A stretch of DNA of 13,131 nt from Anaerolinea thermophila (GCA_022729775.1 DZBA01000064.1:1-13131); one strand, 5' to 3'. Shown: positions 1 to 6,560, counted from the stretch's first letter. A program made the numbers and translations. Notes: a model not told the origin generated them from the letters alone.

Positions 1-2225
1 GTCAGCACATCCACTTCGGTGCGGAGTTTTTTGAGATGCTCTTTGTGCGTCACACCAAAGCGCTGCTCTTCATCAATGACCACCAAGCCCAAATCTTTGA
101 ACTCGACATCGGGTGAAATCAGGCGATGTGTGCCGATGACAATATCCACTTCGCCGATGGCGAGTTGATGCAAAATTTGAGTCTGCTCGCGGTGTGTGCG
201 GAAGCGCGAAAGCATTTCCACTTTGACGGGAAATGCGGCAAGTCTCTGCGAGAAGGTCTCATAATGCTGCTGCGCCAGAACTGTTGTAGGAACAAGCACC
301 GCGACCTGCTTGCCGCTCATCACCGACTTGAAGGCGGCGCGCAAAGCAACTTCGGTTTTGCCGTAGCCAACATCACCGCAAAGCAATCTATCCATCGGGC
401 GGGCGCGTTCCATATCGCGTTTAATGTCTGCGATGGCGCGTTTCTGGTCTTCTGTTTCGACATAGGGAAAACTATCTTCGAGTTCCTTCTGCCATTGCGA
501 ATCTTCTGCAAACGCGAAACCTTCCACGACCTGACGGCGCGCGTACAAGTCGAGTAAATCCTGCGCGACTTGCAGCACCGCCTCTTTGACTTTGTTCTTG
601 GTTTCATGCCACGCCTGCCCGCCGAGAGAATCCAGCGAGGGCTTGCCGCCATCCGCGCCGACGTAGCGCGTCAGCCTATCCGCTTGGTGGACAGGGACAA
701 AGAGCGTGTTGCCGCTGTCGTAATCCACAGCGAGATACTCGCGCTCATGTCCTTCCAGTTGACGTTGAACCAACCCTTTGAACTGTCCGATGCCGTGATC
801 AATATGAACAACGTAATCGCCAACCAGCAAGTCCGCGTAAATGGATTCGGGCGTCTCGGCGCTTTGCTTCTGTTTGATGCGCGGCTGCGGACGTTCCCAG
901 CCGAAGATTTCAGAATCAGAAATGAGATGAGTAGAGACTAGAGGAGCAGTAAGGGTGAAGCCTTCAGATAAAGAGGCTTCGATAAATTCAAGATTGGTAA
1001 ATTGGGAGTCAGGGAAATACTCATTCCAAAGTTCCAGCAAGCGCGGAGATTGACGCGAGACGATGAAGACCTGCTCACCGCGTTCAACAATGGGAGCAAG
1101 ATAATCAATGAACGGCTTGAGTCTTCCGCCGAAACGTTCATCATGACCGAAGTGGTCAGAGAGATTGGTAACTGGTGATTGGTGATTGGTAATTGAGTCA
1201 ACAGCATGACCAAGTTCGAGCGAAGTAAATCCACTGATGGCGTCGTGCAGCTCCGACCATGAAATATATGGCACAGGGAAATCATTCGGAAGCGTTCCTT
1301 CCGCAATGCTTTCCTGCCGGAACTTAACCGCCTGTTCTTCGACTTCATTTGCCATCGCTTCTACAAGGCTAAAATCATCAACCAAAATCAAGAATTTAGA
1401 CGATAGATAATCCAACAGCGACGCGGGTTGTGGGTGCAAAAGTGGAATATGAAATTCATTGTAGGACAGGCTTTCAGCCTGTCCAGCAGTTGACTGCGGA
1501 TTAGAAGCCTGCTCTACAAGAAACTCACGCGCGGGCGTGATGAGAATATTTTCCAGATTCTCAACGGTTCGCTGCGTTGCTGGATCAAATTGGCGGATGG
1601 TTTCGATTTCATCACCGAAGAAATCCAAGCGCGCGGGATTCAATTGCGTGGGCGCCCACACATCCAGCAATCCACCGCGATGAGAGAATTGACCCGGCTC
1701 GAGGACGGTATTCACGCGCTGATATCCAATCCGCGCCCATTCGCGGATTAAGACATCGGGCTGAATTTTCTGTCCAGTGGAAAGTTTCTTGCACGCCTTG
1801 AGAAAATCGCGGCGCGGAAGCGTGCGCGTCATCAACGAGCGGGCAGAGGCAACGATGATCGGCGGTGTTTCAGGTTTTTGAGTAAATGGTAAGTGATAAC
1901 TAGAAAGCGCGGTGAGGACTTGCAAACGCTCGCGGCGAGTCGAGACTCCCCACGCGGCTTCTTCATAAAACAGCGGATTTGGCTCCGCGAATAAATAGCG
2001 CGGCGATTTGACCCAAAAGCCGAGCTCATCAAACAACGCAAGCGCGTGGTCGGCGCGGTCGGTGATAAGCAGGATGGGACGATTCAAATCCGCGTGGAGG
2101 GCGGCAAGAATCGGCAGGCGCGTAGAGCGCGGCACGCCAAGACCTGAAATTTGTTTTTCAGTTTGTGCTTGCGCAAGAAGGTTTTGATATGCAGGTAGTT
2201 CGCGGAGGTAGGAAAGGATTTGCAT
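1..2225 (-). CDS. mfd: Transcription-repair coupling factor Mfd, N-terminal part (cut by window edge)
   Basis: This is the superfamily 2 DNA translocase that removes RNA polymerase stalled at lesions and recruits UvrA. The frame is open for 741 codons from ATG at 2225 to the left edge; Mfd is usually about 1,100-1,200 residues, so the rest of the translocase and the C-terminal domain are missing. Order seen: a UvrB-like N-terminal region (RGGLLDVW near residue 180), an RNA-polymerase-interacting segment (VGDYVVHIDHGIGQFKGL near residue 468), Walker A GDVGYGKTE at 617-625 (Lys623) and a DEEQ box at 718-721. The start is 29 bp after pth on the same strand, and pth-mfd linkage is known in Firmicutes. 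No clear Shine-Dalgarno precedes the ATG. The frame was checked near 1-60, 363, 1165, 1323 and 1443 and stays continuous. It carries two repeat-derived segments in frame (residues about 236-256 and 345-354). Confidence 0.97.
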   Translation of the reverse strand, partial: MQILSYLRELPAYQNLLAQAQTEKQISGLGVPRSTRLPILAALHADLNRPILLITDRADHALALFDELGFWVKSPRYLFAEPNPLFYEEAAWGVSTRRERLQVLTALSSYHLPFTQKPETPPIIVASARSLMTRTLPRRDFLKACKKLSTGQKIQPDVLIREWARIGYQRVNTVLEPGQFSHRGGLLDVWAPTQLNPARLDFFGDEIETIRQFDPATQRTVENLENILITPAREFLVEQASNPQSTAGQAESLSYNEFHIPLLHPQPASLLDYLSSKFLILVDDFSLVEAMANEVEEQAVKFRQESIAEGTLPNDFPVPYISWSELHDAISGFTSLELGHAVDSITNHQSPVTNLSDHFGHDERFGGRLKPFIDYLAPIVERGEQVFIVSRQSPRLLELWNEYFPDSQFTNLEFIEASLSEGFTLTAPLVSTHLISDSEIFGWERPQPRIKQKQSAETPESIYADLLVGDYVVHIDHGIGQFKGLVQRQLEGHEREYLAVDYDSGNTLFVPVHQADRLTRYVGADGGKPSLDSLGGQAWHETKNKVKEAVLQVAQDLLDLYARRQVVEGFAFAEDSQWQKELEDSFPYVETEDQKRAIADIKRDMERARPMDRLLCGDVGYGKTEVALRAAFKSVMSGKQVAVLVPTTVLAQQHYETFSQRLAAFPVKVEMLSRFRTHREQTQILHQLAIGEVDIVIGTHRLISPDVEFKDLGLVVIDEEQRFGVTHKEHLKKLRTEVDVL
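1165..1192. repeat. Four degenerate heptamers inside mfd
   Basis: The plus strand reads TTGGTAA, CTGGTGA, TTGGTGA, TTGGTAA: four 7-bp units in a row. It is translated in frame in mfd as about ten residues rich in Asn, Thr, Ser, Pro and Gln (near residues 345-354), just after the UvrB-like region, where a flexible linker is expected. Similar heptamer tracts lie between genes elsewhere in the window. Confidence 0.75.
1459..1519. repeat. Palindromic element inserted in frame within mfd
   Basis: The ends are imperfect inverted copies: TTGTAGGACAGGCTTTC on the left against TTGTAGAGCAGGCTTC, the reverse complement of the right end. The left part also holds a perfect 9-bp hairpin, GGACAGGCT-TTC-AGCCTGTCC (1464-1484). 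The segment is translated in frame as roughly residues 236-256 of Mfd without a stop codon. It carries no gene and looks like a small dispersed palindromic repeat. Confidence 0.65.
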
Positions 2226-2228
2226 TTG

Positions 2229-2254
2229 AGTTGAAGGTCGAAGGTTACAAGTTG
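2229..2254. repeat. Degenerate heptamer tract between pth and mfd
   Basis: Units AGTTGAA, GGTCGAA, GGTTACA and the start of AGTTGCT fill nearly all of the 29-bp pth-mfd gap and run up to the pth stop codon. They are related to the clearer tract upstream of pth at 2852-2872. The match is loose. Confidence 0.4.
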
Positions 2255-2839
2255 CTACTTCTCCACCCCGCCGTTGTATTTGTTCATCGCCTTATTCAAC
2301 CCGTCGGTGACAAAGGTCAATGCGGCATCGGCGGCGCGGTCTAAAATTTCGGGGAGGAATTTTTGGTCTTCACGCGAGAATTCCTGCAAGACATACGCGG
2401 CAGGATCCATCCGTCCGGGCGGGCGTCCAATGCCGAGACGCAGGCGCGGAAAATCCTTTGTGCCAAGCTGCTCGATGGTAGACGCCATGCCACGCTGCCC
2501 ACCAGGTCCGCCGCTGGGACGGATGCGAATCGTCCCGAAGGGAATATCCAAATCATCATGCGCGACAATCAAATTTTCGATGGGAAGTTTGTAGAAGTTC
2601 AAAAGTCCCTGCACAGATTGTCCGGAGAGATTCATATATGTTTGTGGTTTGGCAAGAATCAATTTTCGTTCTTGATAAATGGTATCTGTGACGATAGCCT
2701 TTGACTGCAATTTAATTTTCTGCGCGTTAAGGCGCACGGCAATGCGGTCAATCATCATAAAGCCGATATTATGGCGGGTGTCTTTGTATTCGCGTCCCGG
2801 GTTGCCGAGACCGATGATTAAAAAGGTTTCAAGGGTCAT
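2255..2839 (-). CDS. pth: Peptidyl-tRNA hydrolase
   Basis: Cytosolic esterase that frees tRNA from peptidyl-tRNA dropped by ribosomes. At 194 residues it has the usual family length. Conserved features: GLGNPG with Asn13, DTRHNIG with His23 (catalytic-base position), QTYMN with Asn70, and HDDLDIP with Asp95 near the His/Asp pair. The loop that reads GGHNG in E. coli Pth (His113-Asn114) reads GGQRG here (Gln115-Arg116). The ATG at 2839 gives the standard beginning MTLETFLIIGLGNPG; no good Shine-Dalgarno precedes it. It lies 44 bp after the upstream hypothetical gene and 29 bp before mfd on the same strand, so all three are probably cotranscribed. Confidence 0.96.
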   Translation of the reverse strand: MTLETFLIIGLGNPGREYKDTRHNIGFMMIDRIAVRLNAQKIKLQSKAIVTDTIYQERKLILAKPQTYMNLSGQSVQGLLNFYKLPIENLIVAHDDLDIPFGTIRIRPSGGPGGQRGMASTIEQLGTKDFPRLRLGIGRPPGRMDPAAYVLQEFSREDQKFLPEILDRAADAALTFVTDGLNKAMNKYNGGVEK

Positions 2840-2851
2840 GTGTTTGGTTTC

Positions 2852-2872
2852 AGTTTGAAGGTTGAAAGTTGA
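2852..2872. repeat. Heptamer tract upstream of pth
   Basis: Three consecutive 7-bp units, AGTTTGA, AGGTTGA, AAGTTGA, fill half of the 44-bp gap between the hypothetical gene and pth. They occupy the place where a ribosome binding site for pth would be expected on the minus strand. Confidence 0.5.
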
Positions 2873-2883
2873 AGGGTACCGGT

Positions 2884-3471
2884 TTAATTTCTGCGAGAGC
2901 GGATGATGAGCGAAAGAAGGAGTATCGCCACCACAGCAATTAATCCGCCTTTGGAAAAATAAGAGATGATGGAAGATGGGGTTACGATTGCGGGGTTCGG
3001 CGGCAGAGCTGTGGGCGTAGGAAAGATTGGGGTCGGGGTGGGAGTTTCGAGGGCGGGCAATGTCGCGGTGATGGGGAGCGAAGATTCAGATTGGGCAGGC
3101 GTGGGAGTCTCGGTGGCGGAAATCTCATCGTTACGAATCTTCAAATCAGATACAATAATGTCTTGCGATGTTCCATCTTGAAAAAAAACGCGCAAATGCA
3201 AAACATAATCGCCATCGGTGACGAGGGTTGTATCCCACAAGACCAGGTTTTGGTCAACGGGAGGCTGGGAAAAAGATTGAATGGGAAACCAGCTGTTGGG
3301 GTCAGAGGCGTAAGAGAAGGCGAGTTCGGCAGAAGCAAAGTTTGGGAGGTTCAAATTTCCGATAATTTGAATCCGGCCGCGCAGGGTATCGCCTGCCAAT
3401 GGGGAAAGAATGACAGGCTCGGTGGTCTGGGCAAAAAAAAGAAGGGAGAGAAACAACAGGGGTTTGAACAT
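2884..3471 (-). CDS. Membrane-anchored extracellular protein, Ig-like, unknown function
   Basis: No specific family was recognised. The protein has 195 residues from ATG 3471. A hydrophobic signal segment (MFKPLLFLSLLFFA) opens it. A region of about 95 residues likely to be beta-rich follows, ending in VLWDTTLVTDGDYVLHLRV, which resembles bacterial Ig- or Fn3-like domains. Then comes a linker of about 45 residues rich in Thr and Pro (TPTPTP and similar), one transmembrane helix (GGLIAVVAILLLSLII) and a short basic tail RSRRN. This predicts a domain outside the cell held by a C-terminal anchor. An in-frame ATG at 3492 would add seven residues; neither start has a clear Shine-Dalgarno, and the shorter one gives the more typical signal peptide. 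It is first in the probable operon with pth and mfd, which gives no clue to its role. Confidence 0.8.
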   Translation of the reverse strand: MFKPLLFLSLLFFAQTTEPVILSPLAGDTLRGRIQIIGNLNLPNFASAELAFSYASDPNSWFPIQSFSQPPVDQNLVLWDTTLVTDGDYVLHLRVFFQDGTSQDIIVSDLKIRNDEISATETPTPAQSESSLPITATLPALETPTPTPIFPTPTALPPNPAIVTPSSIISYFSKGGLIAVVAILLLSLIIRSRRN

Positions 3472-3529
3472 GGCAATTGATAAGTTTAACATGAAGGGAT
3501 GGACGGGTCAAATTCAAACCGTCAAGGAA

Positions 3530-3558
3530 TTGAAATGTGGCAACAATTCTCGAATGAT
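3530..3558 (+). promoter_or_regulatory. Possible sigma-70-type promoter for the Roadblock gene
   Basis: TTGAAA (3530-3535, five of six to the -35 consensus), a 17-bp spacer, and AATGAT (3553-3558, four of six to the -10 consensus). It would give a leader of roughly 65 bases before ATG 3631. A second -10-like TAAACT with an upstream TG lies at 3570-3575. The gap 3472-3630 lies between divergent genes, so promoters are expected here, but this one rests only on consensus matching. Confidence 0.35.
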
Positions 3559-3630
3559 TATTTTTCTGGTAAACTCTAGGGACTAACCAAACTTGCGGTG
3601 GGAATTCCCACTTCTTTAGGAGACCGAATC

Positions 3631-4005
3631 ATGGCACAATCACGCTCTGACCAAATGGTAGAACGCCTTCGCAATATGCAGGCTGCTGCCCCCGATATTG
3701 AAGCATCCGCTGTCGTTTCTGTAGACGGCTTAATTATGGCATCCGCCTTACAACAAGGCGTGGAAGAAGACCGCGTTTCCGCGATGTCGGCAGCCATGCT
3801 CAGCCTCGGCGAGCGTATTTCAGGCGAGTTGGGACGCGGCAGTTTGGAACAGGTTTACATTAAGGGCGGCAAAGGCTCCATTGTCCTGACCGCTATTGGT
3901 GAAGAAGCCGTGTTGACCGCCATGTCTCGTCAAGAAGGCAAACTCGGTTTGATCTTCCTCGAAATGCGCCGCGCCGCCGAAGACCTTGTTAAACTGGTCG
4001 GATGA
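3631..4005 (+). CDS. Roadblock/LC7 domain protein (MglB-like)
   Basis: Small single-domain protein of 124 residues. The domain spans nearly all of it: an amphipathic first helix (DQMVERLRNMQAAAPDIEAS), a strand with AVVSVDGLIMAS, a helix containing MSAAMLSLGERISGELG, paired strands with VYIKGGKGSIVLTAI and a closing helix. Roadblock/LC7 proteins dimerise and often act as partners or GTPase activators of small Ras-like GTPases such as MglA; no GTPase gene is adjacent, so the partner is unknown. The start at 3631 is set by AGGAG at 3618-3622 with an 8-base spacer. A GTG at 3598 would lengthen the protein but lies upstream of this site and encodes non-conserved residues. A hairpin terminator follows 38 bp after the stop. 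Confidence 0.88.
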   Translation: MAQSRSDQMVERLRNMQAAAPDIEASAVVSVDGLIMASALQQGVEEDRVSAMSAAMLSLGERISGELGRGSLEQVYIKGGKGSIVLTAIGEEAVLTAMSRQEGKLGLIFLEMRRAAEDLVKLVG

Positions 4006-4043
4006 GCAAAAAGAAATTTTTTCACACATTGTTTACACCCCCA

Positions 4044-4077
4044 ATAATGGGGAGGGCTTAAACGCCCTCCCCATTAT
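4044..4077. terminator. Hairpin terminator after the Roadblock gene
   Basis: A perfect 14-bp GC-rich stem (ATAATGGGGAGGGC, 4044-4057, with its complement at 4064-4077) encloses a 6-base loop. The following tract CTTTGTAT is only weakly T-rich, so termination may be partial, which matters because pyrG lies downstream with no obvious promoter of its own. Confidence 0.7.
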
Positions 4078-4088
4078 CTTTGTATATC

Positions 4089-4184
4089 ATGTCATTGCGA
4101 GGAGGGCGTTCTCCCCGACAAAGCAATCTTCACATCAGCAGGGAGATTGTTTCGGGCGAAAGAGCATCACCCTCGCAACGACAT
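4089..4184. repeat. 96-bp inverted-repeat element (MITE-like) before pyrG
   Basis: The left end ATGTCATTGCGAGG and the reverse complement of the right end, ATGTCGTTGCGAGG, differ at one base. Inside these, AAGCAATCT (4131-4139) pairs imperfectly with AGATTGTTT (4144-4152). It encodes no transposase. Sequences of this 'GTCATTGCGAGG' type are known as dispersed repeats in several bacterial genomes. It stands between the Roadblock terminator and the pyrG ribosome binding site and stays open in the pyrG frame, so it can be mistaken for an N-terminal extension. Confidence 0.8.
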
Positions 4185-4196
4185 AACGGAGAATAT

Positions 4197-5801
4197 ATGA
4201 CCACAAAATACTTATTTTTCACAGGCGGAGTTGTATCATCGGTTGGGAAAGGCGTGACCGCCGCAGCAATGGGATTGCTCTTGAAAGAGCGCGGATTCAA
4301 AGTCGCAGTACAGAAACTCGACCCGTATATCAACGTAGACCCGGGCACGATGTCGCCTTATCAACATGGCGAAGTATACGTCCTGGATGACGGCGCAGAG
4401 ACCGACCTCGACCTCGGGCATTACGAGCGATTCATTGACATCCGCCTCAGCCGCGTCAGCAACTTCACAACGGGGCAAGTGTACGCGGAGACCATCGCCA
4501 ATGAGCGGCGCGGAGATTATCTCGGCGGGACGATTCAAGTCATTCCACATATCACCAACGAAATCAAGCGGCGCATCCGGCTGGTGGAGAAAGAAACCGG
4601 CGCGGAGATTGTCATCCTTGAAGTCGGCGGAACCGTCGGCGATATCGAATCGCAACCGTTCCTCGAAGCCTTGCGTCAAATGCGAAACGAAGTGGGACGC
4701 GAAAATTGCCTCTTCGTTCACGTCACCTGGCTGCCGACCATCGGCGCGACGGGCGAAATCAAAACCAAACCTACGCAGCATTCCGTCGCCGCGCTGCGCT
4801 CCATCGGCATTTCACCGAACATCATCATCGCACGCGCAGACCAGCCAGTGGAAAAAAGCCTGTGCGAAAAAATCGCGCTGTTCTGCGATGTGGAAAAAGA
4901 CTCAGTCATTCCCATGACAACTGCCGACGTTTTATACGAAGTTCCGCTGCTGCTGGAAGAAATGGGCGTGGGCGAATTGACCTTAAATAAACTTGGCTTA
5001 AAGGCAAAACGCAAGCCAGATATGGAACCGTGGAAAAAACTTGTGGAGACAGTCCGCAAGCCGAAACCAACTGTGAATGTCGCGCTTGTTGGAAAATACG
5101 TCGAACTGCAAGACGCGTACATGTCTGTCCGCGAGGCGTTGAAACATGCCGCCATTGCAAACGACGTGGAAGTAGAAATCAGCTGGGTTCATTCCGTTGA
5201 CCTTGAAAAAGACAAGAGTTGGGATGTGATTAAAAAAGCCGACGCGATTCTCGTCCCCGGCGGGTTTGGCTCGCGCGGTATCGAGGGAAAAATTCTCGCG
5301 GCAAAATATGCGCGGGAGAACAAAGTCCCATATTTGGGATTATGTCTCGGAATGCAGGTGATGAGCATTGACTTCGCGCGCGGCGTTTTGAATTTGGAAG
5401 ACGCAAACTCGTCCGAATTTGACCGCAGTTCCAGCAACCCCATCATTGACCTGATGCTCGACCAGCGTTCCATCACCGAAATGGGCGGAACTATGCGGCT
5501 TGGCTTGTATCCATGTATGCTGCAAAAAGGGACAAAAGCCGCCGCCGCGTATGGCGTTCCCAAAGTGGATGAAAGACACCGCCACCGCTTTGAGTTCAAC
5601 AACAAATACCGCGCCGATTGTGAAAAGCATGGCATGGTCTTTTCCGGCTTATCGCCCGACGGGAATTTGGTAGAAATTGTCGAACTGGCAGACCATCCTT
5701 ATATGGTAGCAAGTCAATTCCACCCCGAATTTTTATCGCGCCCAATGAATCCACATCCGCTGTTTGTGGGGTTGTTGAAGGCGGCGAAGGGAAAGAAGTG
5801 A
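4197..5801 (+). CDS. pyrG: CTP synthase (glutamine-hydrolysing)
   Basis: Makes CTP from UTP, ATP and glutamine, the last step of pyrimidine nucleotide synthesis. At 534 residues it has the normal family length. The N-terminal synthetase domain shows GGVVSSVGKGVTAA (nucleotide-binding loop), the segment around DPYINVDPGTMSPYQHGEV, and GGTVGDIESQPF. The C-terminal class I glutamine amidotransferase domain has the nucleophile Cys383 in GLCLGMQ and the His509/Glu511 pair in QFHPEF. The start is ATG 4197, with GGAG at 4188-4191 and a 5-base spacer; the open frame upstream to 4080 is only repeat sequence. The stop overlaps the next start (TGATG), implying translational coupling. The C-terminal tail (NPHPLFVGLLKAAKGKK) has a second copy 744 bp downstream. 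No separate promoter was identified. Confidence 0.98.
   Translation: MTTKYLFFTGGVVSSVGKGVTAAAMGLLLKERGFKVAVQKLDPYINVDPGTMSPYQHGEVYVLDDGAETDLDLGHYERFIDIRLSRVSNFTTGQVYAETIANERRGDYLGGTIQVIPHITNEIKRRIRLVEKETGAEIVILEVGGTVGDIESQPFLEALRQMRNEVGRENCLFVHVTWLPTIGATGEIKTKPTQHSVAALRSIGISPNIIIARADQPVEKSLCEKIALFCDVEKDSVIPMTTADVLYEVPLLLEEMGVGELTLNKLGLKAKRKPDMEPWKKLVETVRKPKPTVNVALVGKYVELQDAYMSVREALKHAAIANDVEVEISWVHSVDLEKDKSWDVIKKADAILVPGGFGSRGIEGKILAAKYARENKVPYLGLCLGMQVMSIDFARGVLNLEDANSSEFDRSSSNPIIDLMLDQRSITEMGGTMRLGLYPCMLQKGTKAAAAYGVPKVDERHRHRFEFNNKYRADCEKHGMVFSGLSPDGNLVEIVELADHPYMVASQFHPEFLSRPMNPHPLFVGLLKAAKGKK
5757..5791 (+). repeat. Direct repeat, copy A: functional pyrG 3' end
   Basis: This 35-bp segment encodes part of the CTP synthase tail and matches 6501-6535 at 33 of 35 positions by direct comparison. 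The two copies bracket the two small genes at 5801-6483. Confidence 0.85.
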
Positions 5802-6148
5802 TGGCAACGCATGTTCTTCAAGATAAAGCAACCTCATTGCAAACACAGGAAATGCTGGCTGCATTTGCGGATATGCGGATGATTAAAGTCGTTGTTGATA
5901 TTGAACGCGAAATTCTTGCTGGCGGAAGTGGAATGCATTACGAATGCGAACAACTATTATTGGATGATGGCAGCGCTCAGGAGAATTTATGGGGTGCAAA
6001 CTGGTTTCCTGATGAACAGAGTATTGAATTCGAGTCCTTAATAAATATTCGCCCGCGCCAAAATCGAAGTATCCTTATTCAGGATGAAAACATTTGTCAA
6101 GAAGTTGAGCGTATTACGCGCAAATTTCTTGGAGGAATCACGCCATGA
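5801..6148 (+). CDS. DUF5674-like protein of unknown function
   Basis: 115 residues. The central part, MIKVVVDIEREILAGGSGMH followed by YECEQLLLDDGS, LWGANWFPDEQSIEFESLINIRPRQNRS and a closing IQDENICQEVERI helix, matches what is remembered of the DUF5674 family, whose biochemical role is unknown. There is no signal peptide or membrane segment, so it is probably cytosolic. ATG 5801 shares one base with the pyrG stop (TGATG), and a purine-rich AAGGGAAAG near the end of pyrG can serve as its ribosome site; the GTG at 5798 is a less likely start. Its stop overlaps the next gene by four bases (ATGA). The tight coupling means it is made together with CTP synthase, but the flanking pyrG-tail repeats suggest the pair was inserted here rather than being an old part of the operon. 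Confidence 0.8.
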   Translation: MATHVLQDKATSLQTQEMLAAFADMRMIKVVVDIEREILAGGSGMHYECEQLLLDDGSAQENLWGANWFPDEQSIEFESLINIRPRQNRSILIQDENICQEVERITRKFLGGITP

Positions 6149-6483
6149 CGACGTATCTTGAATCATTTACCAAAGAAACGCCCGCGCGGCAACTTGGCGC
6201 GCTTGCCGCTACGCTTGGACGAATTGCATCCTCTGCCGAAAAACCTGCGCGCGCAAAGGCTATCATTCCCATGCTTGAAGAATGCTTACAATTTGTTGAA
6301 TGGATGGCTTTGCAACAGACAGAACCCGCCAATAGAGAATTGAGGGACCTAATCGTTATGCTTAAACTATGGCGCGATAGCTGGGAGCAAGCCCAGCTCA
6401 GCCCAGGGTTGCGAGCATTGTTGTCATTTCAAGCAAAGAAATGGTCAGAACAAGTATTAGAGTATTCTGGATTGTTGAATTAA
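6145..6483 (+). CDS. Small helical protein of unknown function, paired with the DUF5674-like gene
   Basis: 112 residues, not recognised. The sequence looks largely alpha-helical and soluble: an Ala/Arg-rich first half (LGALAATLGRIASSAEKPARAKAII), a segment LEECLQFVEWMALQQ, then LRDLIVMLKLWRDSWEQAQ and a final KKWSEQVLEYSGLL. There is no signal peptide or membrane helix. The start ATG 6145 overlaps the previous stop (ATGA) and has GGAGG at 6131-6135 with a 9-base spacer, so its expression is coupled to the upstream gene. Two small coupled cytosolic genes recall toxin-antitoxin pairs, but neither protein shows a known toxin or antitoxin motif, so this is only a possibility. Confidence 0.75.
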   Translation: MTTYLESFTKETPARQLGALAATLGRIASSAEKPARAKAIIPMLEECLQFVEWMALQQTEPANRELRDLIVMLKLWRDSWEQAQLSPGLRALLSFQAKKWSEQVLEYSGLLN

Positions 6484-6485
6484 GG

Positions 6486-6554
6486 CGCATCCACGCTAAT
6501 CCGCCGTTTGTGGGGTTGTTGAAGGTGGCGAAGGGGAAAAGCGCAAAGAAATAG
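6486..6554 (+). pseudogene. Duplicated remnant of the pyrG 3' end
   Basis: Read in the frame of 6501, this codes RIHANPPFVGLLKVAKGKS followed by AKK and a TAG stop at 6552-6554, closely matching the real CTP synthase tail RPMNPHPLFVGLLKAAKGKK. At DNA level 6501-6535 matches 5757-5791 at 33 of 35 bases. There is no start codon and only about 22 codons, so it is a leftover 3' end. It sits right after the two small genes and right before the terminator, where the end of pyrG would be if the two genes were absent. Confidence 0.85.
6501..6535 (+). repeat. Direct repeat, copy B: displaced pyrG tail
   Basis: Second copy of the 35-bp segment at 5757-5791, with two differences in 35 bases. Distance between copies is 744 bp. 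Together they form the boundaries of the two-gene module. Confidence 0.85.
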
Positions 6555-6560
6555 ATGCAA

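Noticed and set aside
126..941. Plus-strand reading frames opposite mfd
   Set aside because: They are antisense shadows; the minus frame carries the Walker A, DEEQ and RNA-polymerase-interaction motifs of Mfd.
1165..1519. mfd as a pseudogene broken by repeats
   Set aside because: Translation across both repeat segments stays in one frame with no stop, and motifs on both sides are intact.
3598..3630. Longer Roadblock gene from GTG 3598
   Set aside because: The extension includes the AGGAG ribosome site for ATG 3631 and is not part of the domain.
4080..4196. Longer pyrG starting at TTG 4080
   Set aside because: The extra 39 codons are the inverted-repeat element; ATG 4197 has a ribosome site and gives the conserved CTP synthase N-terminus.
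5801..6483. Definite toxin-antitoxin system
   Set aside because: Small size and overlap fit, but no known toxin or antitoxin motif is visible; kept only as a possibility.
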